From positions 5,415,420 to 5,479,419 of the forward strand of contig NZ_LR732544.1 of NCBI RefSeq assembly GCF_902506575.1: a stretch of 64,000 nucleotides of DNA, in the 5' to 3' direction. Of the stretch, positions 63,466 to 64,000 are shown in pieces. A program made the translations under genes and the position numbers. The DNA is from Streptomyces mexicanus (lineage in GTDB: Bacteria; Actinomycetota; Actinomycetes; Streptomycetales; Streptomycetaceae). Each line of letters starts with the position of its first letter. Position 1 is the stretch's first letter. Below the pieces are notes generated by a model. That model was not told the DNA's origin. It saw only the letters and a list, made by a program, of their open reading frames with translations, and searched no databases.

Positions 63466-64000
63466 TCAGACGCCCGCGCCCAGCACCGAGTTGATCTGCT
63501 GGGGATCGCCGCACACGATCAGCAGCGCTTCGGCCCGCGAGTGGGCCAGCGGCAGGACCGTGGCGGCGGCAGCGTCGGTGCCGCCGTTGACGGCGACGAC
63601 GACCACCGGACGCGCGGCGGCGCGGGGGGCCAGGGCGGCGTCCGTGTAGAACACGTCGTCACGGGCGTCGTGCTGGGCCCAGTAGGAGGCCTCCCCGAAG
63701 GTCAGCTCGTGCGCGGCCCACGGGTGCGGGTCACCGGTGGTGATGACCAGCACGTCGCCGGGGGCACGGCCCGACTCCAGGAGCAGGTCGACCGCTTCCT
63801 CGGCGGCGTCCAGCGCACCCTCGGCGGAGGCAGGGATCAGCTGGATCTGCGGGGTGGACGAAGCGGCACGGGGGGCCGGAGCCGACGGTCCGGGCTTGGA
63901 CGCGGCCACGTCCCGCGGCGTACGTTGCGCCGGCGCCGGCCCCCTGCGGCCGGGACGACCGGGGCGCGGCGGAGCCGCGGGGCGGGGGCCTGGTACGGGA
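63466..64000 (-). CDS. Conserved hypothetical protein, C-terminal part (5' end outside or lost)
   Basis: The frame is open from the right edge of the window to TGA 63466-63468: at least 178 residues. A Pro/Arg/Ala-rich stretch (PVPGPRPAAPPRPGRPGRRG) leads to a compact domain: IQLIPASAEGALDAAEEAVDLLLESGRAPGDVLVITTGDPHPWAAHELTFGEASYWAQHD, VVVVAVNGGTDAAAATVLP and VCGDPQQINSVLGAGV. The sequence looks like the second part of the gene that starts at 57510 on the other strand. Whether an N-terminus exists beyond 64000 decides between inversion and inverted duplication. Confidence 0.75.
   Translation of the reverse strand, partial: PVPGPRPAAPPRPGRPGRRGPAPAQRTPRDVAASKPGPSAPAPRAASSTPQIQLIPASAEGALDAAEEAVDLLLESGRAPGDVLVITTGDPHPWAAHELTFGEASYWAQHDARDDVFYTDAALAPRAAARPVVVVAVNGGTDAAAATVLPLAHSRAEALLIVCGDPQQINSVLGAGV

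Overview
The window looks like a chromosome segment of a Streptomyces or close relative. It is very GC-rich (roughly 70% or more by eye), has many GTG starts and strong GGAGG sites, and encodes a class I lysyl-tRNA synthetase, a B12-dependent class II ribonucleotide reductase next to nrdR and lexA, and many actinobacterial DUF families. It holds about 50 genes and pseudogenes. I saw no rRNA, tRNA, CRISPR array or insertion sequence.

Layout. 1-5 kb: end of a HATPase-like gene, a winged-helix protein, a MarR-like regulator behind a MerR-type promoter, hemB and two lipoprotein genes. 4.9-17.6 kb: three membrane-anchored helix-turn-helix proteins with outward-facing domains, around a leftward three-gene operon in which every junction overlaps by 4 bases. 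That operon encodes a 1894-residue STAND NTPase with about 26 TPR repeats, a CHAT-type Cys-His protease and an alpha/beta hydrolase. It is the best candidate for an undescribed (conflict or defence-like) system. 17.8-25.5 kb: a secreted I36 inhibitor-like protein, argS and lysS (divergent), a DUF2637 membrane protein and two DUF3558 lipoproteins. 25.8-26.7 kb: a free-standing LAGLIDADG endonuclease gene of lower GC. 26.8-37.9 kb: a tyrosine phosphatase-GNAT fusion, a small membrane protein coupled to an SDR, a YnfA homologue, a divergent LysR/MFS pair with a clear operator, a flavin monooxygenase/FMN reductase pair, a two-component system and a GNAT.

38-45.4 kb is a patchwork of decay. It has two DUF5994 paralogues around a SpoIIE-type phosphatase, a 3' gene fragment duplicated about 3.3 kb from its source, an N-terminally deleted GNAT, and an NIS siderophore synthetase lacking its N-terminal part next to an intact siderophore acyltransferase gene. 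45.5-53.1 kb is the DNA-damage and deoxynucleotide block: dinG-like helicase, lexA with a likely SOS box, then nrdR-nrdJ behind two NrdR boxes spaced 31 bp. 53.3-64 kb: terD-like, a frameshifted DUF4937 gene, a histidine phosphatase/ADP-ribosylglycohydrolase pair, rnhB, a DUF4192 protein, a RecQ-phosphoribosyltransferase-like fusion, and a gene whose N-terminal piece (57.5 kb, + strand) and remaining part (63.5-64 kb, - strand) lie in inverted orientation, which suggests an inversion or inverted duplication.

Starts were chosen by ribosome-binding site and family alignment from memory. No database search or computation was run.
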